Shown here in pieces: positions 36,455-44,428 of a stretch of 64,000 nucleotides of DNA. The notes under the pieces were generated by a model. That model did not search any database. It was not told where the DNA came from and saw only the letters and a list, made by a program, of their open reading frames with translations. How positions within the stretch are numbered: the first letter of the stretch is position 1; each line of letters begins with the position of its first letter. The position numbers and the translations under genes were made by a program. Location of the stretch: contig JAJZUP010000002.1 in assembly GCA_021848465.1 (NCBI GenBank), forward strand, positions 248,001-312,000. Direction: 5' to 3'. The stretch comes from Pseudomonadota bacterium (GTDB lineage: Bacteria > Pseudomonadota > Gammaproteobacteria > Burkholderiales > Gallionellaceae).

Positions 36455-37522
36455 TTATTCCCGCCCATGCTGCCGCAACGCCCACGCCACATGCTCACGC
36501 ACCAGCTCAGAAGCATGTCCGGCGCGGCTGTGCAAGGCCGCAATATTGGTCGCCGTGGCCGGGGCGTTGCCCAGCGCCACCGCAATATTGCGCAGCCACT
36601 GCTCATGGCCGATACGGTAAATCGCGCTGCCCGCCATTCTTTGTTGAAACTCATCCTCCTCCCAGGCAAACAGCTCGGTCAGTCCAATATCGTCGAGGCG
36701 GTTGCGGACGGCGAAATCCGGCTCCAGCGTGGTGCGGGCAAAGCGGTTCCACGGGCACACCGTCTGGCAATCGTCGCAGCCATAAATGCGGTTGCCGAGC
36801 AGCGGGCGCATTTCCACCGGGATGCCGCCCTTGTGCTCAATGGTCAGGTAGGAAATGCAACGCCGCGCATCCAGTTGGTATGGCGCAATGATCGCCCGCG
36901 TCGGACAGGCATCTAGGCAGGCATGGCACGTGCCGCAATGTCCCGGCGCACCATTGTCCGCCGGCAGCGGCAAATCGATGAAAATTTCCCCCAGGAAAAA
37001 CCAGGAGCCGCGCTCGCGCGACAGCAACAACGTATGCTTGCCGCGCCAGCCCAGGCTGGCTTTCTGCGCCAACTCCACTTCCAGTACCGGCGCGCTGTCG
37101 GTGAACACACGACACTGGCAGGCGGTCTCACCGCGTATGCGCTGCGCCAGCTTTTCCAGGCGCTGGCGCAACACCTTGTGATAGTCACGGCCCAACGCAT
37201 AGCGCGACACGAACGCACGATTGCCGTCCGCCAGCACCGCCTGCGCATCCACGGCCTGCTGCGGAATGTAGTCCATCGCCACTGAAATCACGCGCTGCGT
37301 TCCCGGCACCAATTGCGCCGGACGCGCACGTGTGACGCCATGTTTTGCCATATAATCCATGCTGCCGTGATACCCGTCTGCCAGCCATTGCAGCAAGCGG
37401 GTTTCAGCCGCATCGAGATGCGTATCGCTGATCCCGACTGAGTGGAATCCGAGTTCAAGCGCCCACTCCTTGATGCGCGCGGCGAGCAAGTTGTAATCCG
37501 TTTGAGGTGTTTCGTTGTGCAT
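36455..37522 (-). CDS. queG: Epoxyqueuosine reductase
   Basis: A 355-aa cobalamin-dependent Fe-S enzyme making queuosine in tRNA from epoxyqueuosine. The two ferredoxin-type clusters are visible: CGTCHACLDACPTRAI and GCDDCQTVCPWNRFA. The B12-binding part is at the N-terminus (GISDTHLDAAETRLLQWLADGYHG). The track start is extended; the ATG at 37522 gives a normal length. Its 5' end overlaps the divergent tsaE start by 6 nt, so its promoter must lie inside tsaE. Confidence 0.95.
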   Translation of the reverse strand: MHNETPQTDYNLLAARIKEWALELGFHSVGISDTHLDAAETRLLQWLADGYHGSMDYMAKHGVTRARPAQLVPGTQRVISVAMDYIPQQAVDAQAVLADGNRAFVSRYALGRDYHKVLRQRLEKLAQRIRGETACQCRVFTDSAPVLEVELAQKASLGWRGKHTLLLSRERGSWFFLGEIFIDLPLPADNGAPGHCGTCHACLDACPTRAIIAPYQLDARRCISYLTIEHKGGIPVEMRPLLGNRIYGCDDCQTVCPWNRFARTTLEPDFAVRNRLDDIGLTELFAWEEDEFQQRMAGSAIYRIGHEQWLRNIAVALGNAPATATNIAALHSRAGHASELVREHVAWALRQHGRE

Positions 37523-37987
37523 ACGTCTGATGATAGCCGAATATTCCTGCCCGATGAGGCCGCCACGCTGGCTTTTGCTACACGGCTCGCCGCCGTACTC
37601 AAGCCGGGCCTGGTAATCCATCTGCACGGCAACCTCGGTGCTGGCAAGACCACGCTGGTACGCGGCCTGCTGGCGGCGCTGGGCCATCGTGGCCGCGTGA
37701 AAAGTCCGACCTATGCATTGATTGAGCAATACGACCTGCCTGGGTTAAACTTGCGCCACTTCGATCTTTACCGCTTCCGCGATGCCGAAGAGTGGGAAGC
37801 GGCAGGTTTCCGCGATGAATTCAATGGCCGCAATGTCTGCCTGGTGGAATGGCCCGAGCAGGCTGCCGGTTTGCTCCCGCCGGCAGACCTGGAAATTTTT
37901 TTCGAGATCCAGCCACACGGGCGCCAACTGCAAGTCCGTACTGCCAGCAAGACAGGAGAAACATGTTTAGCCGCTTTGCCAGAATAG
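37517..37987 (+). CDS. tsaE: tRNA threonylcarbamoyladenosine biosynthesis ATPase
   Basis: A 156-aa P-loop protein working with TsaB/TsaD in t6A modification of tRNA. Walker A is GNLGAGKTTLVRG, followed by the family block VKSPTYALIEQY and HFDLYR. The track start at 37442 lies deep in queG. GTG at 37517 has GAGG 9 nt upstream and gives the usual size. Its 3' end overlaps the amiC start by 25 nt, a common tsaE-amiC arrangement in betaproteobacteria. Confidence 0.93.
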   Translation: MHTSDDSRIFLPDEAATLAFATRLAAVLKPGLVIHLHGNLGAGKTTLVRGLLAALGHRGRVKSPTYALIEQYDLPGLNLRHFDLYRFRDAEEWEAAGFRDEFNGRNVCLVEWPEQAAGLLPPADLEIFFEIQPHGRQLQVRTASKTGETCLAALPE

Positions 37988-39252
37988 TCCTTTTCGCCGC
38001 TCTGCTGTGGCTGCCCGGCGCACAGGCTGGCATCCAGGTCAGTGCAACACGCATCTGGCCGGCGCAGGACTACACGCGCCTGACCATCGAAACCAAGCAG
38101 CCCATCCACTACAACTTGCTCACTTTGAAAAACCCGGATCGGCTGGTCGTCGACCTTGAGGACGTGGACATCACTCCGGCGTTGAATGAACTGGCAGGCA
38201 AGATCGGCAACGACGATCCCTACATCAAGGCCGTGCGCATCGCGCGCTTCAAACCGAATGTCGTACGCATGGTGCTCGACCTGAAAACCGGGGTGAAACC
38301 GCAGTTATTCAACCTGAAACCGGTCGCCGAATATGGTCATCGCCTAGTGCTGGATGTCTATCCCGCCGTGGCGGTCGATCCGCTGATGGCGCTGCTGCAA
38401 CAGGACGCCCCTCCGCAAACGGCTTCGGCTCCCGCCAGCGAGGCCCTTGCCACCGCATCGGCGCCAAGTGTGACAGCGCGTATCGAAACCATGCCCGCAC
38501 CGCCTCCCGACAAGCCTGCGCGCAGCGAGTTACGCCAGCGCACACTGATCGTTGCAGTGGATGCCGGACATGGCGGCGAAGACCCCGGCGCGCACGGCCG
38601 GCGCGGCACGCATGAAAAGGATGTGACGCTGGCCATCGCGCGTTTGCTGAAAAGCAAGATTGACGAAACCCCGGGCATGCGCGCAGTCCTGATCCGCGAT
38701 GGCGACTACTTCATCCCGCTCGGCGGGCGCGTGCAGAAAGCGCGCCAGGCCCACGCCGACCTGTTCGTCTCGATCCATGCCGACTCGTTCATCAAATCCA
38801 ATGCGCGCGGTTCGTCGGTATTCGCCCTGTCCGAGCGCGGCGCCACCAGCGCCTCGGCGCGCTGGCTGGCAAAACGTGAAAACGAGGCCGACCTGATCGG
38901 CGGCGTCAACATCGCGGTTAACGACCCGTATCTGGCGCGCACGCTGCTCGACCTGTCGCAGACCGCCTCGATCAACGACAGCATGCGCGTCGCAAAGCAG
39001 GTGCTGCACGAACTCGGGCATATCAATACACTGCACCGGGGTTTTGTAGAGCAGGCCGGCTTTGCCGTGCTGAAAGCACCGGACATCCCCTCGATCCTGG
39101 TGGAAACCGCTTTCATCAGCAACCCTCAGGAAGAGCAACGCCTGCGCGACCCGGACTACCGCGACAAGCTTGCCACCGCCATCCTGGGCGGCATCAAGCA
39201 TTACTTCGCCACCAACCCGGCTTTGTCCAAACCGCGCATCGCCGAAAACTAA
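37963..39252 (+). CDS. amiC: N-acetylmuramoyl-L-alanine amidase (AMIN + Amidase_3)
   Basis: A 429-aa periplasmic cell-wall amidase that cuts peptide side chains from peptidoglycan during daughter-cell separation. A signal peptide (1-22, ending AQA) is followed by an AMIN targeting domain (about 25-125), a Pro/Ala-rich linker, and the zinc amidase domain (about 190-415) with VDAGHGGEDPGA, GTHEKDVT, VSIHADSF and ETAFISN. The chosen ATG at 37963 follows AGGAG by 4 nt. Unlike some AmiC proteins, no twin-arginine pair is evident in the signal. Confidence 0.92.
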   Translation: MFSRFARIVLFAALLWLPGAQAGIQVSATRIWPAQDYTRLTIETKQPIHYNLLTLKNPDRLVVDLEDVDITPALNELAGKIGNDDPYIKAVRIARFKPNVVRMVLDLKTGVKPQLFNLKPVAEYGHRLVLDVYPAVAVDPLMALLQQDAPPQTASAPASEALATASAPSVTARIETMPAPPPDKPARSELRQRTLIVAVDAGHGGEDPGAHGRRGTHEKDVTLAIARLLKSKIDETPGMRAVLIRDGDYFIPLGGRVQKARQAHADLFVSIHADSFIKSNARGSSVFALSERGATSASARWLAKRENEADLIGGVNIAVNDPYLARTLLDLSQTASINDSMRVAKQVLHELGHINTLHRGFVEQAGFAVLKAPDIPSILVETAFISNPQEEQRLRDPDYRDKLATAILGGIKHYFATNPALSKPRIAEN

Positions 39253-39286
39253 GCCCGCTTTACGCAAATTTCACACACCCGATGCA

Positions 39287-39307
39287 GGTGCGACAAAATG
39301 TCGCACC
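39287..39307. promoter_or_regulatory. Perfect 21-bp palindrome, RegA/PrrA-like operator
   Basis: GGTGCGACA-AAA-TGTCGCACC has 9-bp perfect arms. A third half-site GTGCGAC lies at 39332-39338, just before CATAAT (39342), a possible -10 element. The core GCGAC-N5-GTCGC fits the GCGNC-N-GNCGC pattern of RegA/PrrA/ActR-type redox regulators. Identity of the regulator is inference. Confidence 0.6.
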
Positions 39308-39371
39308 CAAGCGCCGTGCCTGCAGGCTAAAGTGCGACGACCATAATAAATACTCAGGGAGTGAGATCACC

Positions 39372-40364
39372 ATGCGTCAGCACCGCCAAATTTTCGCCAT
39401 ATTGTTAAGCCTGTCCTGCGTTACCGCCGCCCACGCCAGTTGCGGCAGCAGTGCCTGCGCCATCAACACCAACTGGGATGAGCATAGCGCCAGCAAGCCA
39501 GGCCTGAGCATGGACCTGCGCTACAGCTACAGCAAGGCCGACCAGTTGCGTTCGGGCAGTTCGAAAATCAATGCCGACACCACCTTCAACGGCGAAGTCG
39601 AAAATCTCAGCACCGTCAACCGGATCACGACCGCAACCCTCGACTACTCATTCAACGAACACTGGGGCGCGATGCTGGCCGCCCCGTTCATTTCCCGCGA
39701 CCACAGCCATAACCTTGGCCCCTACACCGGCAGCACCCCGGCGGGTTCGGAAACCTTCACCGCCAATGCGCTGGGCGATGTCAAACTGGTCGGGCGCTAC
39801 CGCTGGGAACTGGGCGACACGGGCTTTTCCAGTGCCGGCGTGAAACTCGGCATGAAGCTGAACACCGGCCGCCAGGACAGCCTGATCGTGGACAATCTCG
39901 GCAACAGCAAACTGCCGACCGAAGTCACATTGCAGACCGGCAGCGGCAGTACCGACCTGGTGGCCGGTGCGTTCTGGCAACTGTCCGACCCCGCCAGTTC
40001 GCTGAGCTGGTTTGCCCAGGCAATGGCGCAAAGCGCCATCAACAGCCGTGCAGATTTCCGGCCCGGCGACCAGTACAACCTGGATGCCGGCATGCGCTAT
40101 GCATTCAGCAAAAGCATGAGCGGCCTGCTGCAACTCAACTCGCAATGGAACGCCGCCGACTCCGGCAGCAGCGCCGCGCTGACACCAGCCGGCGCCACCA
40201 GCAGCGGCGGCAACTCGGTGCTGCTCACCCCCGGTCTGATCTATGCCATTACCACCGGCACCAACCTGTACGGACTGGTACAAATCCCGCTTTACCATTA
40301 CGTGAATGGCGAACAACTGACCGTCAGCCAGGCATTTACTGTCGGCATCAACCACCGCTTCTAA
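39372..40364 (+). CDS. Outer-membrane beta-barrel protein of unknown role
   Basis: A 330-aa exported protein. A signal peptide (about 1-23, ending AHA) is directly followed by SCGSSACAINTNWD, a Cys pair at the mature N-terminus. The rest has alternating barrel-like strands and ends in Phe (INHRF), as outer-membrane barrels do. Similar proteins near copper/SCO or respiratory genes are known to me in betaproteobacteria, but this is from memory. The start at 39372 is chosen from the signal peptide; the track start is too early. The palindromic operator upstream suggests redox or metal control. Confidence 0.65.
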   Translation: MRQHRQIFAILLSLSCVTAAHASCGSSACAINTNWDEHSASKPGLSMDLRYSYSKADQLRSGSSKINADTTFNGEVENLSTVNRITTATLDYSFNEHWGAMLAAPFISRDHSHNLGPYTGSTPAGSETFTANALGDVKLVGRYRWELGDTGFSSAGVKLGMKLNTGRQDSLIVDNLGNSKLPTEVTLQTGSGSTDLVAGAFWQLSDPASSLSWFAQAMAQSAINSRADFRPGDQYNLDAGMRYAFSKSMSGLLQLNSQWNAADSGSSAALTPAGATSSGGNSVLLTPGLIYAITTGTNLYGLVQIPLYHYVNGEQLTVSQAFTVGINHRF

Positions 40365-40373
40365 GCTGTGCAC

Positions 40374-40393
40374 GCCGGGCCGCTCGGCCCGGC
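40374..40393 (+). terminator. GC-rich hairpin after the beta-barrel gene
   Basis: GCCGGGCC-GCTC-GGCCCGGC is a perfect 8-bp stem 10 nt after the stop codon. No U-tract follows. A nearly identical hairpin follows cysM at 44409-44426. The next 200 nt, up to the mrtJ-like stop, show nothing I can assign. Confidence 0.55.
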
Positions 40394-40593
40394 ATCGGAT
40401 GTGCCATCCTGGGAGTGTAGTTACTGCACCCGCACAAGACTGCGTTCAGTCCCCGCTGCGAAACGCCCCATCCCGCTCCACGCAATAATCCCCGCCGCCA
40501 CGCCCATCGAACCTCGGGCCGGCGCACGGCAATTCTGGGGAATGATTGAATTACACTGCACAAGCCTGAGGCCTGATGCAATCTTGCGCTTCA

Positions 40594-41010
40594 TTAGCGA
40601 GCAAGCAGACTCAAGAACAATAGCGCGAGGTTGTAATAGAGGTGCAAAGCCAGCGGAACACGGATGCCGTTATAGTGGTCGCGAAAGTGACCCAGCACCA
40701 GCGAAACGGCAAGATACCCGGGAACAAGCCCCAACGGATGCTGCCAAGCATGTGCACAAGCAAAAAGCAAACTGGTCACCCAGTTTGCCCGGCTGAAACC
40801 AAACAACTTTAAGTGGAATACCGCTTTCTGACGTAGCCATCCCTGAATGCCGCCGCGGAAAACCACCTCTTCCAGGACGGCAACGGAGATGCTGAAGACT
40901 AGCGCACCGGTCAGTCCCTCCCGGAAGATTACCGCACTCCAGGGAGGAACCCACCACACCAGCAGCAGCGGCGCAAGGACCGCTGCAAACAGGCGATAAT
41001 CAGTCCGCAC
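40594..41010 (-). CDS. mrtJ: CPBP-family intramembrane protease, MrtJ type
   Basis: A 138-aa membrane protein with about four helices. It keeps the glutamic-type intramembrane protease (CAAX/CPBP) motifs: EEVVFRGG (EExxxR), FACAHAWQHP and ALHLYYN. Single small CPBP proteases encoded beside one JDVT-CTERM protein are known as MrtJ, thought to process only that neighbour. Here the GTG start overlaps the 3' end of the S8 protease gene by 11 nt, so the processor is translationally tied to its likely substrate. The symbol is given by context and motif. Confidence 0.8.
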   Translation of the reverse strand: MRTDYRLFAAVLAPLLLVWWVPPWSAVIFREGLTGALVFSISVAVLEEVVFRGGIQGWLRQKAVFHLKLFGFSRANWVTSLLFACAHAWQHPLGLVPGYLAVSLVLGHFRDHYNGIRVPLALHLYYNLALLFLSLLAR

Positions 41011-43462
41011 GACGTGTGTTAACTACGCGACGACGCAACCAGTAAACCGCAACCGCCAGCATTGCCAACAACAAGGAAGCATCTGGTGTGGCGCCGAGGG
41101 GCATGATTGCGCAACCGCCGCCACCGCCGCCGCCGCCACTCGCTGTAGTAGTTGTAGTTGTAGTTGTAGTTGTAGTTGTAGTTGTAGTTGTAGCTGGAGC
41201 TGGAGCTGGAGCTGGAGTCGCATAGCCACTGATCCCCACTAACGTTGAATACGAGCTTCCAGCAAAACGCAGCGAAGCGGTACCAGTATAATTTCCAGCC
41301 AAGTTTGGAGTAATAGTCACCGTCACTGTACAAGACGCACCTGCCGCCAATGTTGAATTGCTACAAGCGTCTGACGCCGCCGCCATGGTCGTTGACGGAG
41401 ACACAGCGAAAGCACCTACGGAAAATGCCGTCCGGTTGGGATTGGTAAAAGTCACATTGACTGTAGTAGAGGAACCGACTTGCACCGTAGCTGCCGTTAC
41501 AGCGGACGACAATGCCGTCAAAGCCGAACCGGATGACCCTGTCAGTGCCACATAGGTATTCTTTGTCCCATGGGGAGTTTTCAGGATTGCCGAATATGCA
41601 CCGGCTTGGGTTGTTCCATAAACCACAGTAATCTGGCAAGTGCCTGCCGCCGCAATTATCTGACTACTACAAGTATCAGTAGATTTTGAAAAATAGCCCG
41701 TATTGAGGCCGATAATGCTAGCGGTTCCCACAGTAACAGGAGAGCCTGAACTGTTCGTAAACGTTATCGTCCGCGAAACAGAGGCACCTGGCGCCACAAC
41801 TCCAAAATCTGTTGCAGCGGTCGCGGTCAAAGGGTGAGCGACACTGTCAGCTACGGCCGAGTTAGCATTCAGTCTCCCGGCCCCACAATTGGATTTCAAT
41901 GAGCAATCGAAACTCGAGCTACCCGAAAAGGAAGGGAAACTTGCAGTTGTGGCCATCAAGATAGTTTTAATCTGAGCAGGAGTAAGCGCCGAATTCAAGG
42001 AAAGCATCAATGCCGCTGCGGCAGAAACGTGAGGTGTCGCCATACTGGTGCCGCTATACCAGCCATAAGTAGTCCCCGCTGATGTTTGCGTACCAGTGTC
42101 AAGAGTGGAAAGAATACCATTGTCAAAAGTGGCTGCGTAATAGCCCTTATCCCCCCCCGGAGCCGCCAAAGAAACCTGCATCGGATTGGTAAGATTAGTT
42201 GAGGGAGAGCTGTAATTGCTATAAGACGCACGACTACCATCCCGTGCAAGAGCGGCAACCGATATCACGTTGGCACAGTTTGCAGGTGTCGTATTTGCGA
42301 CATCCAGATTGTCATTGCCTGCTGCCACCACAACCACAGCCCCGGCTGTAACCGCAGAGTTAATCGCATTCTGCAAAGTCGTGGAGCAAGTGCCTGTTCC
42401 GCCCAAACTCAGGTTAATGACTTTGGCCGGGTTAGGATTGGTAATCGTGGAGTGCACTCCTGCCGCCCACAAAATGCCGTTCGCGATATCGGAGGTGAAA
42501 CCGCCGTTTTTACCCAACACCCGCACCGGCAATATTTTTGCGTTATATGCCCCACCAATCACGCCAATACTATTGTTGCCCAGCGCCGCAATTGTTCCTG
42601 CCACGTGCGTCCCATGCCAGGAACTGTTCGCAACGGTTGCAGTCGACCAGTTCGGATTATCGATTCTGTCCTGAGCAGTAATAAAATCACCCAAATCCGT
42701 CGCATTGGCAGAAGGGGCAACATATGCGCTGCCCGCAGCCGTAGACGCAGCACACGAGGCGCGTGTGCGACAGTCGGTAATAAAGTCATAACCTGTCGAT
42801 GCCAAGTTACTCGCAGCCCCGGCAGCAACCACGCCACTTGCTCCGACAATATCCAGATTCGGAGTAATCCCGCTATCAACCACTGCGACAACCACACCGG
42901 AGCCTGCCACAGTATCCCAAGCTGTCTGAAAATCCGCGCCATAACTGCCTGACACAGAACTTGCCGGCCACATATCCCACAGCCCTGGATATGTAGTTCC
43001 TCCACTAACCGCACTGGTGTAATTCGCATCATTCGGAGTCATCTGCGCGGTTAATATCTTGTCCTCTTCAACATATTCCACATTTGGAAGACTGCGAATT
43101 CCCGCGATTGCCTTATCTATTGTCTGCCTGTTGGCGCCGCCAGTAATAGCAAGCACATGTTCGCCGGTTGACATGGCGTGAAGTTCTGTGAGGCCGGTAC
43201 CCGCAGCTTTTTTCAATTCATTAATAGTCTCAGCAGCAAGCGGCTCGCTTAACTGTGAATGAATTTGAGCAACACTCAAACCCTTCGCTAAATTATTGGC
43301 CTTGTACTTGATGATTAGCCTGTCACTGACTGGTGCTGGATTAGCCGGTGCCACATAACTGGCTTTGTCCTTTATGGGTGCAGAAGCCCAAACCGGCACC
43401 GAGTTAAACACCAAGGAAATGGAAAGCGCGATGGCTATCGAACGACGCGTACTGTTTTTCAT
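41000..43462 (-). CDS. Subtilisin-like S8 protease with JDVT-CTERM-like sorting tail
   Basis: An 820-aa exported protease. A signal peptide (ending WASA) leads to an I9-like propeptide (about 45-140, ending LPNVEYVEEDKIL) and the catalytic domain with VVDSGI (Asp about 194), WHGTHVAG (His about 282) and YSGTSMATPH (Ser about 472). Two repeated Ig-like modules (about 540-760) follow, then a Pro/Thr low-complexity linker, a Gly run, Cys, LGATPDASLLL, a hydrophobic helix and RRR. That tail matches the three-part C-terminal sorting signal. It should be anchored and then released or modified at the envelope by the neighbouring MrtJ. AGGAGG precedes the ATG at 43462. Confidence 0.88.
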   Translation of the reverse strand: MKNSTRRSIAIALSISLVFNSVPVWASAPIKDKASYVAPANPAPVSDRLIIKYKANNLAKGLSVAQIHSQLSEPLAAETINELKKAAGTGLTELHAMSTGEHVLAITGGANRQTIDKAIAGIRSLPNVEYVEEDKILTAQMTPNDANYTSAVSGGTTYPGLWDMWPASSVSGSYGADFQTAWDTVAGSGVVVAVVDSGITPNLDIVGASGVVAAGAASNLASTGYDFITDCRTRASCAASTAAGSAYVAPSANATDLGDFITAQDRIDNPNWSTATVANSSWHGTHVAGTIAALGNNSIGVIGGAYNAKILPVRVLGKNGGFTSDIANGILWAAGVHSTITNPNPAKVINLSLGGTGTCSTTLQNAINSAVTAGAVVVVAAGNDNLDVANTTPANCANVISVAALARDGSRASYSNYSSPSTNLTNPMQVSLAAPGGDKGYYAATFDNGILSTLDTGTQTSAGTTYGWYSGTSMATPHVSAAAALMLSLNSALTPAQIKTILMATTASFPSFSGSSSFDCSLKSNCGAGRLNANSAVADSVAHPLTATAATDFGVVAPGASVSRTITFTNSSGSPVTVGTASIIGLNTGYFSKSTDTCSSQIIAAAGTCQITVVYGTTQAGAYSAILKTPHGTKNTYVALTGSSGSALTALSSAVTAATVQVGSSTTVNVTFTNPNRTAFSVGAFAVSPSTTMAAASDACSNSTLAAGASCTVTVTITPNLAGNYTGTASLRFAGSSYSTLVGISGYATPAPAPAPATTTTTTTTTTTTTTTTASGGGGGGGGCAIMPLGATPDASLLLAMLAVAVYWLRRRVVNTRRAD
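41143..41217. repeat. Hexanucleotide repeats in the protease linker
   Basis: About eight TTGTAG-type units run into four CTGGAG units on the plus strand. They encode the Ala-Pro and poly-Thr linker before the Gly run of the S8 protease. Because the unit is 6 bp, slippage would change linker length by two residues per unit without breaking the frame. Confidence 0.8.
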
Positions 43463-43566
43463 CATTACTCCTCCTAGAGTAAAAAATCCCACAATTCCCT
43501 ACCCGATGCGTCTCAAGCAAGACATTGTTTTATGTTTAAAACCTAACGAATCCCTGTTACTGCCCA

Positions 43567-43983
43567 CTATTGGTGCTGCATGACGGCATCCTGCTCCACC
43601 AGCCTGATCCCGAACCTCCCTGCTTGCGACATCAATGCTTTTGAAAAGACGGCAAAGGTGTGCGATTGCGACAAGGGAACTTCGTAAATAAGTGCATCGG
43701 CGCCATAGGCACTCAGGAAGATCGGCTGACAGGCGCAGGCTTCCGCGATCGCGGCCAAAAGCGGTTTGCTATCTTTTGTTGCCTGTTGGAAATAGATGAT
43801 GACGCGGATGGGCTGCGGCACTGCGGCTTGCACAGCAGGCACTGACGGATTCATTTTATTTGGTGCTACGGGACTCATGACGCCCGGACTATCGTGGACA
43901 ACTGCATTGCTTTGCAGTGAACCCCCCACCAGAAGACATAGCAATGCTGAAACCAAACCGTACCGCTTACCGCTTCCCCGCAT
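43567..43983 (-). CDS. Small exported protein resembling a stand-alone subtilisin propeptide
   Basis: A 138-aa protein with a signal-like start (RYGLVSALLCLLVGGSLQSNA) and a short Pro-rich region. The C-terminal half looks like a propeptide/inhibitor I9 alpha-beta fold: PIRVIIYFQ opens as a first strand and GIRLVEQDAVMQ closes like the VEYVEPD-type end of S8 propeptides. Two Cys lie in EACACQPIF. It is 105 nt upstream of the S8 protease, same strand. It could inhibit or help fold that protease even though the protease has its own propeptide. This role is inferred. Confidence 0.5.
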   Translation of the reverse strand: MRGSGKRYGLVSALLCLLVGGSLQSNAVVHDSPGVMSPVAPNKMNPSVPAVQAAVPQPIRVIIYFQQATKDSKPLLAAIAEACACQPIFLSAYGADALIYEVPLSQSHTFAVFSKALMSQAGRFGIRLVEQDAVMQHQ

Positions 43984-44041
43984 GACCGCAACCCTTCAAA
44001 AGATATATTTTATTGTTAATTTTTGTTAATCAATGGACGCA

Positions 44042-44088
44042 ATTATGCCTGTCGAAATTGATTCCGAAACCTATCCAACCTGATAGGT
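44042..44088 (-). promoter_or_regulatory. Lux-box-like inverted repeat with -10 element
   Basis: ACCTATC-CAACCT-GATAGGT (44069-44088) is a 20-bp repeat with perfect 7-bp arms and fits the CT-N12-AG core of LuxR-family boxes. On the minus strand CATAAT lies at 44042-44047. A start near 44035 would put the box centre at about -43, typical for LuxR activation. It precedes the propeptide-like gene, its leader being about 50 nt. The regulator is not in this window. Confidence 0.45.
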
Positions 44089-44408
44089 ATGCCTCATTTC
44101 ATTTTTCGTCCCGGCCTCTACTGAAAAAACAAATATCACATTGAAACGTAAAATTAATTCACTAATACCAGGAAAAATAAAAAGGCTATCAGCAACGCAA
44201 ATGTAACAAGCTTCCGCTTGGCAACCAGGAAAAGGCTGCCAGCTCAAAACCTGAAATTAAAACTGTGCAAAAGAAAACAGGGAGAGGGAGTTAAGAACAA
44301 TCTCGGCGATGTAAAACCTCAGGCCGAAGTCACGCTAAAAATCTGCAACAGCGAGCAACCCGATGTTGTTCGCCCCTGCCTCAATCACCGCACTTCTGAG
44401 TTTGTCGT

Positions 44409-44426
44409 CCGGGCCGCGTGGCCCGG
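44409..44426 (-). terminator. GC-rich hairpin after cysM
   Basis: CCGGGCC-GCGT-GGCCCGG is a perfect 7-bp stem beginning 2 nt after the cysM stop on the minus strand. No U-tract. Nearly the same sequence follows the beta-barrel gene at 40374-40393, suggesting a lineage-typical terminator. Confidence 0.5.
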
Positions 44427-44428
44427 CA

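Larger units (their letters stand above)
43984..44428. other. Intergenic region upstream of the JDVT-CTERM operon
   Basis: About 445 nt, A/T-rich for the most part, between the propeptide-like gene and cysM. It holds the lux-box-like repeat and -10 element described separately and the cysM hairpin at its right end. The track ORF at 44218 on the plus strand shows no family features and I do not accept it. The middle (about 44100-44400) shows nothing further to me. Confidence 0.5.

Noticed and set aside
41143-41217. Repeat tract as a CRISPR array or phase-variation switch
   Set aside because: Units are 6 bp without spacers and lie within a coding frame; length change would not shift the frame.
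40374-44426. Hairpin pair as insertion-sequence ends
   Set aside because: They lie right after stop codons of genes pointing inward, which fits terminators better; no transposase is between them.
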